Shown here: positions 31,270 to 41,276 of the stretch, in pieces
Layout of the letters: each line of letters opens with the position of its first letter
Position numbering within the stretch: the first letter of the stretch is position 1
Source: Mobilicoccus caccae
GTDB taxonomy: Bacteria; Actinomycetota; Actinomycetes; Actinomycetales; Dermatophilaceae
Assembly (NCBI RefSeq): GCF_030161635.1
Contig: NZ_BSUO01000001.1
Coordinates: 1,345,199 to 1,409,198, forward strand
Direction of reading: 5' to 3'
Length of the DNA: 64,000 nt
Made by a program: the position numbers and the translations under genes
Notes under the pieces: generated by a model
The model's database searches: none
What the model was told of the DNA's origin: nothing
Seen by the model: the letters and a program-made list of their open reading frames with translations, nothing else

Positions 31270-32001
31270 GTGTCGTCGAACCGCCCGATGATCCGCCGGG
31301 AGGTCGTCTCGTTCGCGCGCCGCGACGGGCGGCTGTCGCATCGTCATCAGCAGGCATGGGACGCCCACCACGCGCGGTACGTCGTCGAGCCGGGACGCTC
31401 GGAGCGGTCGACCTCGCTGGCGCCCGGGTGGGTGTTCGACCCGGCCGCCGTGTTCGGCCGGGAGGCTCCGCTCGTCATCGAGATCGGGTCCGGTGACGGG
31501 GAGGCCGTGCTGGCCGCGGCCGCCGCGGACCCGGACCGCGACTTCCTCGCGGTCGAGGTGTACCGGCCCGGTCTGGCCCGCACGATCGTCGGCGCGCAGA
31601 CCCGGGGGCTGGGCAACGTGCGGGTCCTCGTGGCCGACGCGCGGCCTCTCCTCGAGCACGGGCTGGCCGAGGCGTCGGTCGCCGGGCTGCGGGTGTTCTT
31701 TCCGGATCCGTGGCCGAAGGCGCGACACCACAAACGTCGGCTGGTCGACGACCACTTCGTCGCCGCCGCGGCGCGGGTGTTGCGGCCCGACGGGGTGCTC
31801 CACCTGGCCACGGACTGGGCGGACTACGCGGAACAGATGCAGTGCGCGTGCGAGGACTGCCCGGAGCTGGAGCCGGCCACAGGCGGAACGACGTGGGCGG
31901 GGCATGAGGACCGGGTCGTCACCCGATACGAACGCAAGGGCGTGGCGGAGGGCCGCGTCATCCGGGATCTCGCGTACATCAGGCGGCCGGGGCGACGCTG
32001 A
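31270..32001 (+). CDS. trmB: tRNA (guanine-N7-)-methyltransferase
   Basis: 243 residues. SAM-binding motif I is IEIGSGDGEAVLAAA; the TrmB signature FPDPWPKARHHKRRLV follows (about residues 143-158), then LRPDGVLHLATDWADYAEQM. The enzyme methylates G46 in the tRNA variable loop. GTG 31270 lies 8 bp after lepA, so both are probably on one transcript. The stop codon is part of a terminator hairpin. Confidence 0.95.
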   Translation: MSSNRPMIRREVVSFARRDGRLSHRHQQAWDAHHARYVVEPGRSERSTSLAPGWVFDPAAVFGREAPLVIEIGSGDGEAVLAAAAADPDRDFLAVEVYRPGLARTIVGAQTRGLGNVRVLVADARPLLEHGLAEASVAGLRVFFPDPWPKARHHKRRLVDDHFVAAAARVLRPDGVLHLATDWADYAEQMQCACEDCPELEPATGGTTWAGHEDRVVTRYERKGVAEGRVIRDLAYIRRPGRR

Positions 32002-32029
32002 GCCTGCCGGGAGGGCGGCAGGCTCAGCG
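31996..32029 (+). terminator. hairpin terminator overlapping the trmB stop
   Basis: Perfect 13-bp arms CGCTGAGCCTGCC and GGCAGGCTCAGCG around an 8-base loop. The trmB TGA is inside the left arm. Confidence 0.75.
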
Positions 32030-32153
32030 CCGCTCGGGACGCCTGAGGGTGGGCGGAAATCCGGTACGCCACGTGTGTCGTCGTCCCCCGCGCGCGGCGT
32101 GCACACCACATCCTGCCACGAAAGCCGCCGCCGTTGGGTGACACACTGCTGGG

Positions 32154-33386
32154 ATGGCCGCGCGACCACCAGAGGGTGAGACACCTCCCACCGATGGGGC
32201 CCTTCCCGAACCAGCTCTGACCGAGTTCCGCTCCGGCACAGGGCCGTTCGGTGCCTACCTGCACATCCCGTTCTGTCTTCGGCGCTGCGGGTACTGCGAC
32301 TTCAACACCTACACGCCCGGCGAGCTGGGGGAGTCCGGGGTGGGGACACCGATCGAGGTCTACCTCGAGGCGATCCACGCCGAGATCGAGCTCGCCGGCA
32401 GGCTCGTGCCCTCCCGCCCGTTGGACACCGTCTTCCTCGGCGGCGGGACGCCCACGCTGCTGTCTCCCTCGCAGATCGGCGGTCTGCTCGGGGCGTTGGA
32501 GGCCCGCTTCGGACTCGCCGACGGGGTCGAGGTCACGACCGAGGCCAACCCCGACACGGTCGACGAAGCGCGGATCGCGGGACTCGCCGAGGCCGGGATC
32601 ACCCGGGTGAGCCTCGGGATGCAGTCCGCCGTCCCCCACGTGCTCGCCACCCTCGACCGCACCCACGAGCAGGCGGCGGTCGGCCGGGCGGTGCGCGCGG
32701 CGAGGGCCCACGGACTGGCCACGAGTGTCGACCTCATCTACGGGACACCCGGTGAGTCGCTTGAGGACTGGCGTCGCTCCCTGCACGAGGCCGTCGCGCT
32801 CGAACCCGACCACGTGTCCGCCTACGCCCTGGTCGTGGAGGAGGGCACCCGGCTGGCCGCACAGGTGCGGCGCGGTGAGGTGCAGGCACCGGATGACGAC
32901 GACGAGGCCGACAAGTACGAGCTGGCCGACTCCCTGCTCACCGAGGCCGGATTCGCCTGGTATGAGGTCAGCAACTGGGCCAGGACCGCGGCCGGGGTGT
33001 GCCGTCACAACGAGGGGTACTGGCGCAGCGGTCAGTGGTGGGGCTTCGGGCCGGGCGCCCACAGCCACGTCGGGGGAGTGCGCTGGTGGAACGTGCGCCA
33101 CCCCGCGGCCTACTCCGGCCGGTTGGCGGCCGGGCACTCACCGGCCCAGGGGCGCGAGGTGCTCACGGCCGAGCAACGTCACTTTGAGGACGTCCTGCTG
33201 CGCATCCGTCTCGCCGAAGGCCTGGACCTGGCCAGGGTGCCCCGGGTGGGTGCGGACGTCGTGACCGCGCTGGTCGAGGACGGTCTGGTCGGGCCGGTGG
33301 ATCCAGCGCAGGCGGGCGCGCGGCTCGTCCTCACCCGGCGTGGCCGCCTGCTCGCCGACGCAGTGGTGCATCGGCTGCTGGGGTGA
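32154..33386 (+). CDS. hemW: HemW-type radical SAM protein (coproporphyrinogen III oxidase-like, heme chaperone)
   Basis: 410 residues. The radical SAM cluster motif CLRRCGYCDF (C-x3-C-x2-C) lies at about residue 42, preceded by AYLHIPF; GGGTPTLL and NPDTVDEARI follow, and the C-terminal HemN-type domain is present. It has the shorter N-terminus of HemW rather than true HemN. In many bacteria it precedes hrcA; here an acyltransferase, the NAD operon and DUF3097 lie in between. ATG 32154 gives about 30 extra residues before the domain; a later start cannot be excluded. Confidence 0.88.
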   Translation: MAARPPEGETPPTDGALPEPALTEFRSGTGPFGAYLHIPFCLRRCGYCDFNTYTPGELGESGVGTPIEVYLEAIHAEIELAGRLVPSRPLDTVFLGGGTPTLLSPSQIGGLLGALEARFGLADGVEVTTEANPDTVDEARIAGLAEAGITRVSLGMQSAVPHVLATLDRTHEQAAVGRAVRAARAHGLATSVDLIYGTPGESLEDWRRSLHEAVALEPDHVSAYALVVEEGTRLAAQVRRGEVQAPDDDDEADKYELADSLLTEAGFAWYEVSNWARTAAGVCRHNEGYWRSGQWWGFGPGAHSHVGGVRWWNVRHPAAYSGRLAAGHSPAQGREVLTAEQRHFEDVLLRIRLAEGLDLARVPRVGADVVTALVEDGLVGPVDPAQAGARLVLTRRGRLLADAVVHRLLG

Positions 33387-34513
33387 TGCCGCCGCCGTCG
33401 ACGGCGTACTGGGAGTGCCGTGCCGGAACGTGCGCATGGTGCACGGCCCCCGGGTGATGCGGTCCTTGACGAACGTCGGCGGATCGAAGAGGACACCGAG
33501 ACCGACCCGCTTGAGGAGCGCCTCGAGTCCCAGGCACAGCAGGATGATGACGGCCGTGACGGCGATCGGGTACAGCACCTCGATGATCTGACTGTCGATC
33601 CAGGGATCGAACAGCTCGGTCCGGTCGACGCCGACCCAGGTCAGCAGGGCGACCAGGGGCCAGTGCAGCACGTAGATGCCGAGGGTGCGTCGCCCGACCC
33701 AGGCGCCCGGCTCACGCAACACCCGCAGTCGTGACACCACCTTGGCGATGGCGAGGAATGCGACCGCCGCGCACAGGCCGGCGAGGACCGTGAGGGGGTA
33801 GGCGAAGGCGGGCGTCATGTGCTGCGTGACGGCCGTGAGTGCTCCGTAGCCGACGAGGGCCAGCACCGTGGCCAGGCGCGAGTCGGTGAGCTCGACCAGG
33901 GCCTCGCCCACGAGAGCCCCCGCCGCGAAGAACACGGCGCGCGGCAGTCCGGCCGCTTCTCCCGTGACCGTCATGATCGCCCACCCGACCGCGAAGAACC
34001 CGGCCAGGACCGCGGCCGGGTGCATCCGACGGGTCAGCGCCAGCGCCGCGATCGACACGAACAGCACGTAGACGAACCACAAGGGGCCGATCCGTGGATA
34101 CAGCAGGCTGAGGCCCAGCCCGGTGACGGAGAAGGTGTCGAACGGCGCCACGCCGTGGTTGGGGTAGAAGAGGACCCCCAGGGCGAAGAAGATCAGCGTC
34201 CAGACCACGTAGATGTGCAGGTTGGTGACGATCGCGAGTCGCGTGCGCGCCGCCTGTAGGCCCGCGCGGATCTTGCTGCGGGCCAGGTAGCCCGACAGCA
34301 GCAGGAGCAGCGGCATGCGCAGGTCGGCGAGGATCGCGGTGTTGAACAGGACCCAGATGCGCGCGAGCGGGCGGCCGTGGGAGTCGGGAGTGAGAGGAAG
34401 ACGTGGAAGTAGCCCACGTGCAACAGCACCACCGCGATGACGCAGAAACCTCGCGCCATGTCGATCCACGCGAGACGCACGGGCGCCGCGGTCGCCTTGC
34501 CGGTCGCAGGCAC
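33331..34513 (-). CDS. acyltransferase 3 family membrane protein (apparent frame breaks; 3' end uncertain)
   Basis: N-terminus RLAWIDMARGFCVIAVVLLHVGY is the acyltransferase 3 (OafA-like) signature; ten or so membrane helices follow, ending FDPPTFVKDRI. The first break is at 34396-34397 (one base added joins HVF to PLTPDSHGRP). The family fold ends near 33470; the same frame runs on without motif to 33138, antisense to hemW. Adding one base at the C run 33447-33451 brings a stop at 33331 and 394 residues, closer to family length, so I use that end. Such proteins O-acylate sugars of the envelope; the substrate here is unknown. Confidence 0.65.
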
Positions 34514-34691
34514 GTGAAAGTCCTCCCCTTCCCCGAGTCGGCTCCGGTTGGGGCGCGGAACCGGTCGCCGGTTGGTGTCGGCAACCGTGCCAGCCTAGAA
34601 CCGGATCGGACGGTCGTCCATGTCCGGGTGTGCGCAACTGCCCGGTCGCCCCCGATTCGGGCGCCGCCGCAGATGCCGAAGATCCTTGGCC

Positions 34692-35582
34692 TCAGCGGTG
34701 ATCCAGGCCGATGTCGAGGATGGGCGCACTGTGCGTGATCCACCCCGCGGAGACGAGATCGACGCCCGAGCGGGCGATGGGACCGACCGTCTCGGCCGTG
34801 ATCCGCCCCGAGGCCTCGGTCGGGCAGCGCCCGTCGACGAGCGAGACGGCCTCGGTCAGCACCTCGGGGGACATGTTGTCCAGCAGCACCGCGTCGACGA
34901 GCCCGGGACGGACCCCCAGAGCGATCACGTCCCGGAGTTGCTCGAGGGTGTCGACCTCGACCTCGACGCGCACGAGGTGCCCCACCCGCTCACGCAGCCG
35001 CGACAGCGCCGCCTCGATGCCGCCGGCGAAGGCGATGTGGTTGTCCTTGATCAGCACGGCGTCGTCGAGACCGAATCGGTGGTTTGACCCGCCACCGGCC
35101 CGGACGGCCTCCTTCTCCAGCGCCCGCAGACCGGGAGTCGTCTTGCGGGTGCAGCAGATCCGAGCGGAGGTGCCGGCGGCCGCCGCGACCAGACCGGCCG
35201 TCGCCGTGGCGACTCCCGAGAGGTGGCACAGAAGGTTGAGGGCGACCCGTTCGCCGGTGAGCAGCACGTGCACCGGCCCGCTGATCCGGGCGATCTCCTG
35301 GCCCTGCTCGACGCGCGACCCGTCGGGCAGGTCGACCTCGACCACCACATCCGGATCGAGGAGGCGCCAGGCGAGGGCGGCGGCGCGCAGCCCGGCGACG
35401 ACTCCCGACCGGCGGGCCACCAGCGCGGCCGTGCCGGTCAGGTGGGCGGGGATCGTCGCCGACGTCGTCAGGTCGCCCGCGCGACCCAGATCCTCCATGA
35501 GGGCGGCCCGGACGACGGGTTCGAGGAGCAGGTCGGGCAGGGAGACGGGCGACCAGGGAGTCTCCCGGAGGTCGGTGGTCAT
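34692..35582 (-). CDS. nadC: nicotinate-nucleotide pyrophosphorylase (quinolinate phosphoribosyltransferase)
   Basis: 296 residues. Converts quinolinate and PRPP to nicotinate mononucleotide, the last step of the de novo branch encoded here. Seen: LSGVATATAGLVAAAAGTSARICCTRKTTPGLR (in part; the R-x-TRKTTPG segment binds the substrate), KEAVRAGGGSNHRFGLDDAVLIKDNHIAF, and the C-terminal DLVSAGWITHSAPILDIGLD. The ATG overlaps the nadB stop by 4 bp (35579-35582), so translation is coupled. Confidence 0.95.
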   Translation of the reverse strand: MTTDLRETPWSPVSLPDLLLEPVVRAALMEDLGRAGDLTTSATIPAHLTGTAALVARRSGVVAGLRAAALAWRLLDPDVVVEVDLPDGSRVEQGQEIARISGPVHVLLTGERVALNLLCHLSGVATATAGLVAAAAGTSARICCTRKTTPGLRALEKEAVRAGGGSNHRFGLDDAVLIKDNHIAFAGGIEAALSRLRERVGHLVRVEVEVDTLEQLRDVIALGVRPGLVDAVLLDNMSPEVLTEAVSLVDGRCPTEASGRITAETVGPIARSGVDLVSAGWITHSAPILDIGLDHR

Positions 35583-37099
35583 GAGGCGCTCCGCTCGGTG
35601 AGGGGCTGGTCGAGGTCGGTGAGATCGACGTAGGTGTGGCGGGGGACGGTCACCGCCGGGTGATCCAGACGCCGGTGGGCGCCGCGACTCTCGGTGCGCT
35701 GCAGAGCCGCTCGGAGCAGGAGCGTGGCGACCAGCCGCGCGTCGTCGTCCTCGGCGCGCACGCGCATCCGCTCCGCGGCGTGGCGCAGGCCGGCGCCGTC
35801 GCGGTACAGCCCGGCGGCGTTCTCCAGCAGCAGCCGGTCGTGCGCGGTCGGTGGGGTCGGGGCCGGCCGGTCGGGCATCCCTGCGACCCTGACCTGATCG
35901 ACGTGATCGACGTGATCGTGGGGCAGCGCGAGGGCATCGGCCACGCGACCGGCGCAGACGAGCGCCTCCAACAGGCTGTTGCTGGCGAGGCGGTTGGCCC
36001 CGTGCAGTCCGGTGCTCGCGACCTCGCCGACGGCCCAGAGACCGGGGACGTCGGTGCGTCCGTCGACATCCACGACCAGTCCGCCCATGTGGTAGTGCGC
36101 GGCCGGTCGCACCGGGATCGGCTGCGCGGTCGGGTCGATGCCGGCGGCGAGGCAGGAGGCGTTCACGGTCGGGAAGCGCGTCGCGAAGGTCGCGCGGAGC
36201 TCGGCGGACCCGCCGGTGAGGTCGAGGTACACCCGGTGCCCGGCGCGCGAGGCGTCCCAGACCGCCCGGGCGACGACGTCCCGGGCGCCCAGAGGGTCGG
36301 CCAGGAGGGTGCCGTCGTCACGGACCAAGGGGGCTCCGGCACCGCGCACCGCCTCGCTGACCAGCGGCATAGGGTCGATGCCGACGTCGAGGGCGCTCGG
36401 GTGGAACTGGACGAGTTCGAGGTCGCGCACCCGGGCTCCCGCCCGCAGCCCGAGGGCCAGCCCCGACCCCCAGGACGTCAGCGGGTTGGTCGTGTGGGCG
36501 AACAGACCCCCGATCCCGCCGGTGGCGAGGACGACGGCCCCGGCCTCGATCGTGAGGGCCCCGGCGGGACCGATCGCGTCGATGCCGACGGCCGTGCCCG
36601 CGGGGTCGAGACGCACCCGCGTCGCGCGGGTGCGGGTCCACACGGTGACACGCGGGTGGCTCAGGGTCGCTGCGGCCACGGCGCGCATGATCTCGGCGCC
36701 GCTGCCGTCGCCCCGGGCATGGACGATGCGGTGCCTGCCGTGGGCGCCTTCGAGGCCGAGGCGCAGTGCCCCACCGGCGTCACGATCGAACCGCGCGCCC
36801 AGGTCGAGGAGGTCGGCGACGACGCCCGGCGCCGCCGAGGTGATCCACTCGGCGATCTCCGGGTGGGTGAGGCCCGCCCCGGCGGCGACGGTGTCGGCGC
36901 AGTGCAGGGCGGGGGAGTCGCCACACCCGACCGCCGCGGCCAGGCCACCCTGGGCGAGAGCACTCGCGGTGCCCTGGCCGCCCGCGGCGTCGGGCGCGGG
37001 GGACAGGACGGTGACCGTGAGCCCGCGCCGGGCACACCCCAGGGCGGTGGCCAGGCCGGCCAGACCCGCCCCGACGACGAGGACGTCCGCGCTCGCCAT
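35579..37099 (-). CDS. nadB: L-aspartate oxidase
   Basis: 506 residues, FAD flavoprotein making iminoaspartate from aspartate. FAD-binding start VLVVGAGLAGLATALGCARRG; then GGQGTASALAQGGLAAA, HRIVHARGDGSGAEI, VLATGGIGGLFAHTTNP and LVQFHPSALD, all family motifs; a C-terminal helical domain is present. ATG 37099 lies 5 bp after the nadA stop; the upstream extension to 37411 is inside nadA and is discarded. Iminoaspartate is passed on to NadA. Confidence 0.95.
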   Translation of the reverse strand: MASADVLVVGAGLAGLATALGCARRGLTVTVLSPAPDAAGGQGTASALAQGGLAAAVGCGDSPALHCADTVAAGAGLTHPEIAEWITSAAPGVVADLLDLGARFDRDAGGALRLGLEGAHGRHRIVHARGDGSGAEIMRAVAAATLSHPRVTVWTRTRATRVRLDPAGTAVGIDAIGPAGALTIEAGAVVLATGGIGGLFAHTTNPLTSWGSGLALGLRAGARVRDLELVQFHPSALDVGIDPMPLVSEAVRGAGAPLVRDDGTLLADPLGARDVVARAVWDASRAGHRVYLDLTGGSAELRATFATRFPTVNASCLAAGIDPTAQPIPVRPAAHYHMGGLVVDVDGRTDVPGLWAVGEVASTGLHGANRLASNSLLEALVCAGRVADALALPHDHVDHVDQVRVAGMPDRPAPTPPTAHDRLLLENAAGLYRDGAGLRHAAERMRVRAEDDDARLVATLLLRAALQRTESRGAHRRLDHPAVTVPRHTYVDLTDLDQPLTERSAS

Positions 37100-37104
37100 C
37101 GTGG

Positions 37105-38097
<993 letters not shown>

Positions 38098-38125
38098 GAC
38101 GGGAACCTCCGGCCTTCGACTCAGA

Positions 38126-38154
38126 ATGAGCATTGATGTGCTCGACGTGAGCAT
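38126..38154 (-). promoter_or_regulatory. candidate NrtR operator (half-site array) upstream of nadA
   Basis: Three half-sites on the plus strand: GAGCA at 38128, TGCTC at 38139 and GAGCA at 38149. The flanked form TGAGCAT occurs at 38127 and 38148, exactly 21 bp (two helix turns) apart. The site is 29-57 bp before the nadA start and after the nrtR stop (38190), where a regulator of the NAD genes would bind. Confidence 0.55.
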
Positions 38155-38189
38155 AAGCAGGAGTCGCGGCGGAGATCAACCGGGTGGGT

Positions 38190-39091
38190 TCACGACCCCC
38201 GGGGAGTTTGGTGCCGGCGGCGTATCGCTCCAGCTCGACCTCGCGGCGGAACCGGTACAGCCGGGCGGGGCGGCCGCCCGTCGCCTCCTCGACACGGCCC
38301 GTCTGCTCGACGAGCTGCTGCTGGGTCACCAGGCGACGGAAGTTCTGGGTGTGCAGCTCGGTCCCCGCGATGTCCTCGACGCAGGCCTGCAGGCGGCCGA
38401 GCGTGAACTCGTCGGGGACGAGCTCGAACACCACGGGCCGGTACTGGATCTTGGCCCGCAGCCGGGCGATGCCGGTGGCGAGGATGCGGCGGTGGTCGTG
38501 CTGCATCCGCGCACCGGTGTCGACACCCGCGTCGCGGGTCAGGCCGGCCTCGTAGAGGAGCTGATACCGCTGGAGGACCAGCTCGCTCACCCACGTCGAC
38601 CCGAAGGCGCCCTCGACGCGGTCGCGACGGTCGGTGCGGACGGCCTCGTGAGGCGTCTCGGCGGCCCAGGCGCGCAATCGGGCCTGCAGGTCGTCGCCCA
38701 GGGCGCGCGCCTGCGGGTCGCGCCGGTCCTCCCACGGCAGGAACTCCGACCACGGCCGCCAGGCGTACCCCGCCGAGTGCGTGATCGGCTCCTCGATCCT
38801 CGTCAGTCCGAGATAACTCACCGACAACAGATGGTGGTGGGCGCCGACGCGCTCGCGATCGGCGAAGGTGTAGAGCTGTTCGACGTACCCGAGCTCCACC
38901 CCGGTCTGCCGCTCGACCCACGTGCGCAGGCTCGTCTGCAGGCTGCGGTGCTCGGCCCGCAACGGACCCGAGGGCAGCCGCGGCACCCCTGCCGGGACGC
39001 CGACGGTGAGGATCTGCGGCCCTGCTGAGGTGATCGCCACGACGACGGCGACGAGTTCGCTCGCGACGAGATCGGTCCGGGGGATGCTCAC
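38190..39091 (-). CDS. nrtR: Nudix-related transcriptional regulator of NAD synthesis, NrtR-like (one apparent sequencing frame break)
   Basis: 300 residues. The N-terminal half is a Nudix-like domain without a proper catalytic Nudix box (LRTWVERQTGVELGYVEQLYTFAD replaces it), followed by a winged-helix C-terminus (FTLGRLQACVEDIAGTELHTQNFRRLV). This fusion is the NrtR layout: an ADP-ribose/NAD-derivative sensor that represses NAD genes. As given, the frame runs on over the nadA start to 38012; adding one base at the C run 38196-38200 gives a stop at 38190. Start GTG 39091. It lies just upstream of nadA on the same strand. Confidence 0.8.
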
Positions 39092-39132
39092 GGGAGTGAT
39101 TCTCGCCGATCCTCGGCGGATCAGGGTGCAGG

Positions 39133-40014
39133 TCAGGCGGAGGCGCCGACGGTGACGAAGTCGATGAGCTCCTCGACGCGGCCGAGCAACTCGGGTTGGA
39201 GGTCGCGGTAGCCGCGGACCGTCCCCAGGATCCGTTTCCATCCCTGGGCCACGTCGGCCTGGGTCTCGTGCGGCCAGCCGAGGTGGGCGAGGATGCGGTG
39301 CTTCCAGGAGGTGCCCCTCGGGATCACCGGCCACGCCTCCAGGCCGAGCCGCTCGGGGCGGACGGACTGCCAGACGTCGACGTAGGGGTGGCCCACGATG
39401 CAGACGTGGGCGGCGTACGGACGCACGGCCTGCGCCTGCTCGACGATCCGCCACTCCTTCGTGCCGGGCACCAGGTGGTCCACGAGGACGCCCATGCGCC
39501 GCGTAGCGGTGGGGGCGAAGTCGCGGACGAGGCCCGCGAGGTCGTCGATCCCGTCGAGCATCTCGACGACGACGCCCTCGACCCGCAGGTCGTCACCCCA
39601 GACCTTCTCGACGAGCTCGGCGTCGTGGCGGCCCTCGACGAACACGCGCGAGGCGCGCGCCATCCGCGCCGGTCCGCGGGGCGCGGCGAGCGACCCGCTG
39701 GCGGTGCGTGAGGCGGCGGTGCGGGCGGCGGCGAGTTCGGCCTTCTTGCGGGCCGTCGGAGGCGTCAGCACCGCGGGGCGTCCCTCGACGAGGAAGCCCG
39801 GCCCGAGGGGGAACCCCTTGACGCGGCCACGGCGGTCCTCCAGGTGCACGACCTGCATGCCGCCGGCCTTCTCCACCCTGACCACCGCGCCGACCCACCC
39901 GGTCTCGACGTCCTCGACGACGAGCCCAGTCTCGGCCTCGACGGGGGTCGCCCGTCCGCCACGCGGCGCCTTCCAGTCGCCGGCGAGGACGTCACGGCCG
40001 TAACGATCGTTCAT
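39133..40014 (-). CDS. DUF3097 family protein
   Basis: 293 residues. The N-terminus (NDRYGRDVLAGDW, then TGWVGAVVRVEKAGGMQVVHLED) and the central VFVEGRHDAELVEKVWGDDLRVEGVVVEMLDGIDDL match the actinobacterial DUF3097 family; the VFVEGRHDAEL stretch resembles the Toprim fold, with VLVDHLVPGTKEW further on. Function is unknown. ATG 40014 chosen; the frame is open to 40086 across the CIRCE element, which argues against a longer form. It is divergent from hrcA with 125 bp between starts. Confidence 0.85.
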   Translation of the reverse strand: MNDRYGRDVLAGDWKAPRGGRATPVEAETGLVVEDVETGWVGAVVRVEKAGGMQVVHLEDRRGRVKGFPLGPGFLVEGRPAVLTPPTARKKAELAAARTAASRTASGSLAAPRGPARMARASRVFVEGRHDAELVEKVWGDDLRVEGVVVEMLDGIDDLAGLVRDFAPTATRRMGVLVDHLVPGTKEWRIVEQAQAVRPYAAHVCIVGHPYVDVWQSVRPERLGLEAWPVIPRGTSWKHRILAHLGWPHETQADVAQGWKRILGTVRGYRDLQPELLGRVEELIDFVTVGASA

Positions 40015-40029
40015 CCTGGCATCGTAGAC

Positions 40030-40056
40030 TTGGCACTTGACCCGGCCGAGTGCCAG
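40030..40056 (+). promoter_or_regulatory. CIRCE operator (HrcA binding site)
   Basis: TTGGCACTT, nine bases, then GAGTGCCAG: the CIRCE layout TTAGCACTC-N9-GAGTGCTAA with the 9-9-9 spacing exact. It lies 84 bp before the hrcA start, next to a possible -10 (TAGACT, 40025-40030), so HrcA should repress its own hrcA-dnaJ unit. Confidence 0.85.
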
Positions 40057-40139
40057 CCTCTGGTGTGTCGATGCGTGTCGACGCAACCGCGACCTGTGTC
40101 GGCGTCGTCCACGGCCGAAACGGCAGCGAAAGGAGCGTC

Positions 40140-41176
40140 GTGAGCGAAGAACGCCGCCTCGTCGTCCTGCGCGCCATCGTCCAGGACTACGTCAGCACGT
40201 CCGAGCCCGTGGCCTCCAAGGCGCTGCTCGAACGTCACCACCTGGGGGTCTCGGCCGCCACGGTGCGCAACGACATGGCCGCCCTCGAGGAGGCCGGGCT
40301 CATCACCGCGCCGCACACCAGCGCCGGGCGCGTCCCCACCGACGCGGGCTACCGCATGTTCGTCGACAAGCTCAGCGAGATCCGCCCCCTCACGGCGGCA
40401 CAGCGCGCGGCGATCGGCCGGTTCCTCGAAGGGGCCGTCGACCTCGACGACGTCGTCGAGCGGACCGTGCGTCTGCTGGCCTCGCTGACCCGGCAGGTGG
40501 CGATGGTGCAGTACCCCTCACTCACCCGGTCGCGCGTGCAGCACATCGAACTCGTGCCCGTCTCCGAGCGCCGGGTCATGGTGGTGCTCATCCTCACCAC
40601 CGGGCGCGTCGAACAGCGCATCGTGCCGGTCGACCGCGACGTCACCGGCCTTCAGGGCGAGACGCTGCTGTCCTCCATCCGCAACCGGCTCAACGCCGAG
40701 GCACGCGACACCCCGCTGGTCGAGGTGGCCGCGCGGCTGGCCGAACTGCCCGACGACATCCCCGCCGAGGACCGCGACCTCGTCCGCGCCGTCGTCGGTG
40801 CCCTCGAGGACGCGCTGGTCGAGCAGCGTGAGGAGCGCGTCGTGCTCGCCGGCACGGCCAACCTCGCGAGGGTCGGCGGCGACTTCCCCTGACGATCGGG
40901 CCGGTCCTGTCGGCGCTGGAGGAGCACGTCGTCCTGCTGCGCCTGTTCAGTTCGCTCGCCGAGGAACGCGACGGTGCAGACATCGCCGTCAGCATCGGCC
41001 ACGAGAACCCGCATGCCGGTCTCGCCGAGACCTCCGTCATCTCCGCCGGGTACGGTGCCGGGGACGACGTCGTCGGCGGGCTCGGGGTCCTCGGACCGAC
41101 CCGCATGGACTATCCGAGGACCATGGCCTCGGTCCGCGCCGTCGCCCGGTACGTCACCGGGATGCTCGGCACGTGA
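40140..41176 (+). CDS. hrcA: heat-inducible transcription repressor HrcA (one apparent sequencing frame break)
   Basis: 345 residues after adding one C to the run 40886-40889; as given a stop follows at 40892. N-terminal winged helix: [26 protein letters not shown] and [15 protein letters not shown]. The restored C-terminus ([26 protein letters not shown], then [16 protein letters not shown]) is the normal HrcA end, with the TGA at 41174-41176. HrcA represses chaperone genes through CIRCE and is kept folded by GroEL. GTG 40140 has AGGAG upstream. dnaJ follows after 100 bp. Confidence 0.93.
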
Positions 41177-41276
41177 GACCCGGCCGCGCCGGCACCGCCC
41201 GGCCACCCAGAGGCCACCACCCCTCCTGCTTCCCGCCGCGCACGACCGTGCGCGAGAACCCGCCGAAGGACACGCT

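Noticed and set aside
33138..33330. Further extension of the acyltransferase frame on the minus strand
   Set aside because: Antisense to hemW, no membrane helix or family motif; explained by one more lost base.
41060..41276. In-frame upstream extension of dnaJ
   Set aside because: It lies largely inside the restored hrcA 3' end and has no J-domain features; GTG 41277 gives the standard N-terminus.
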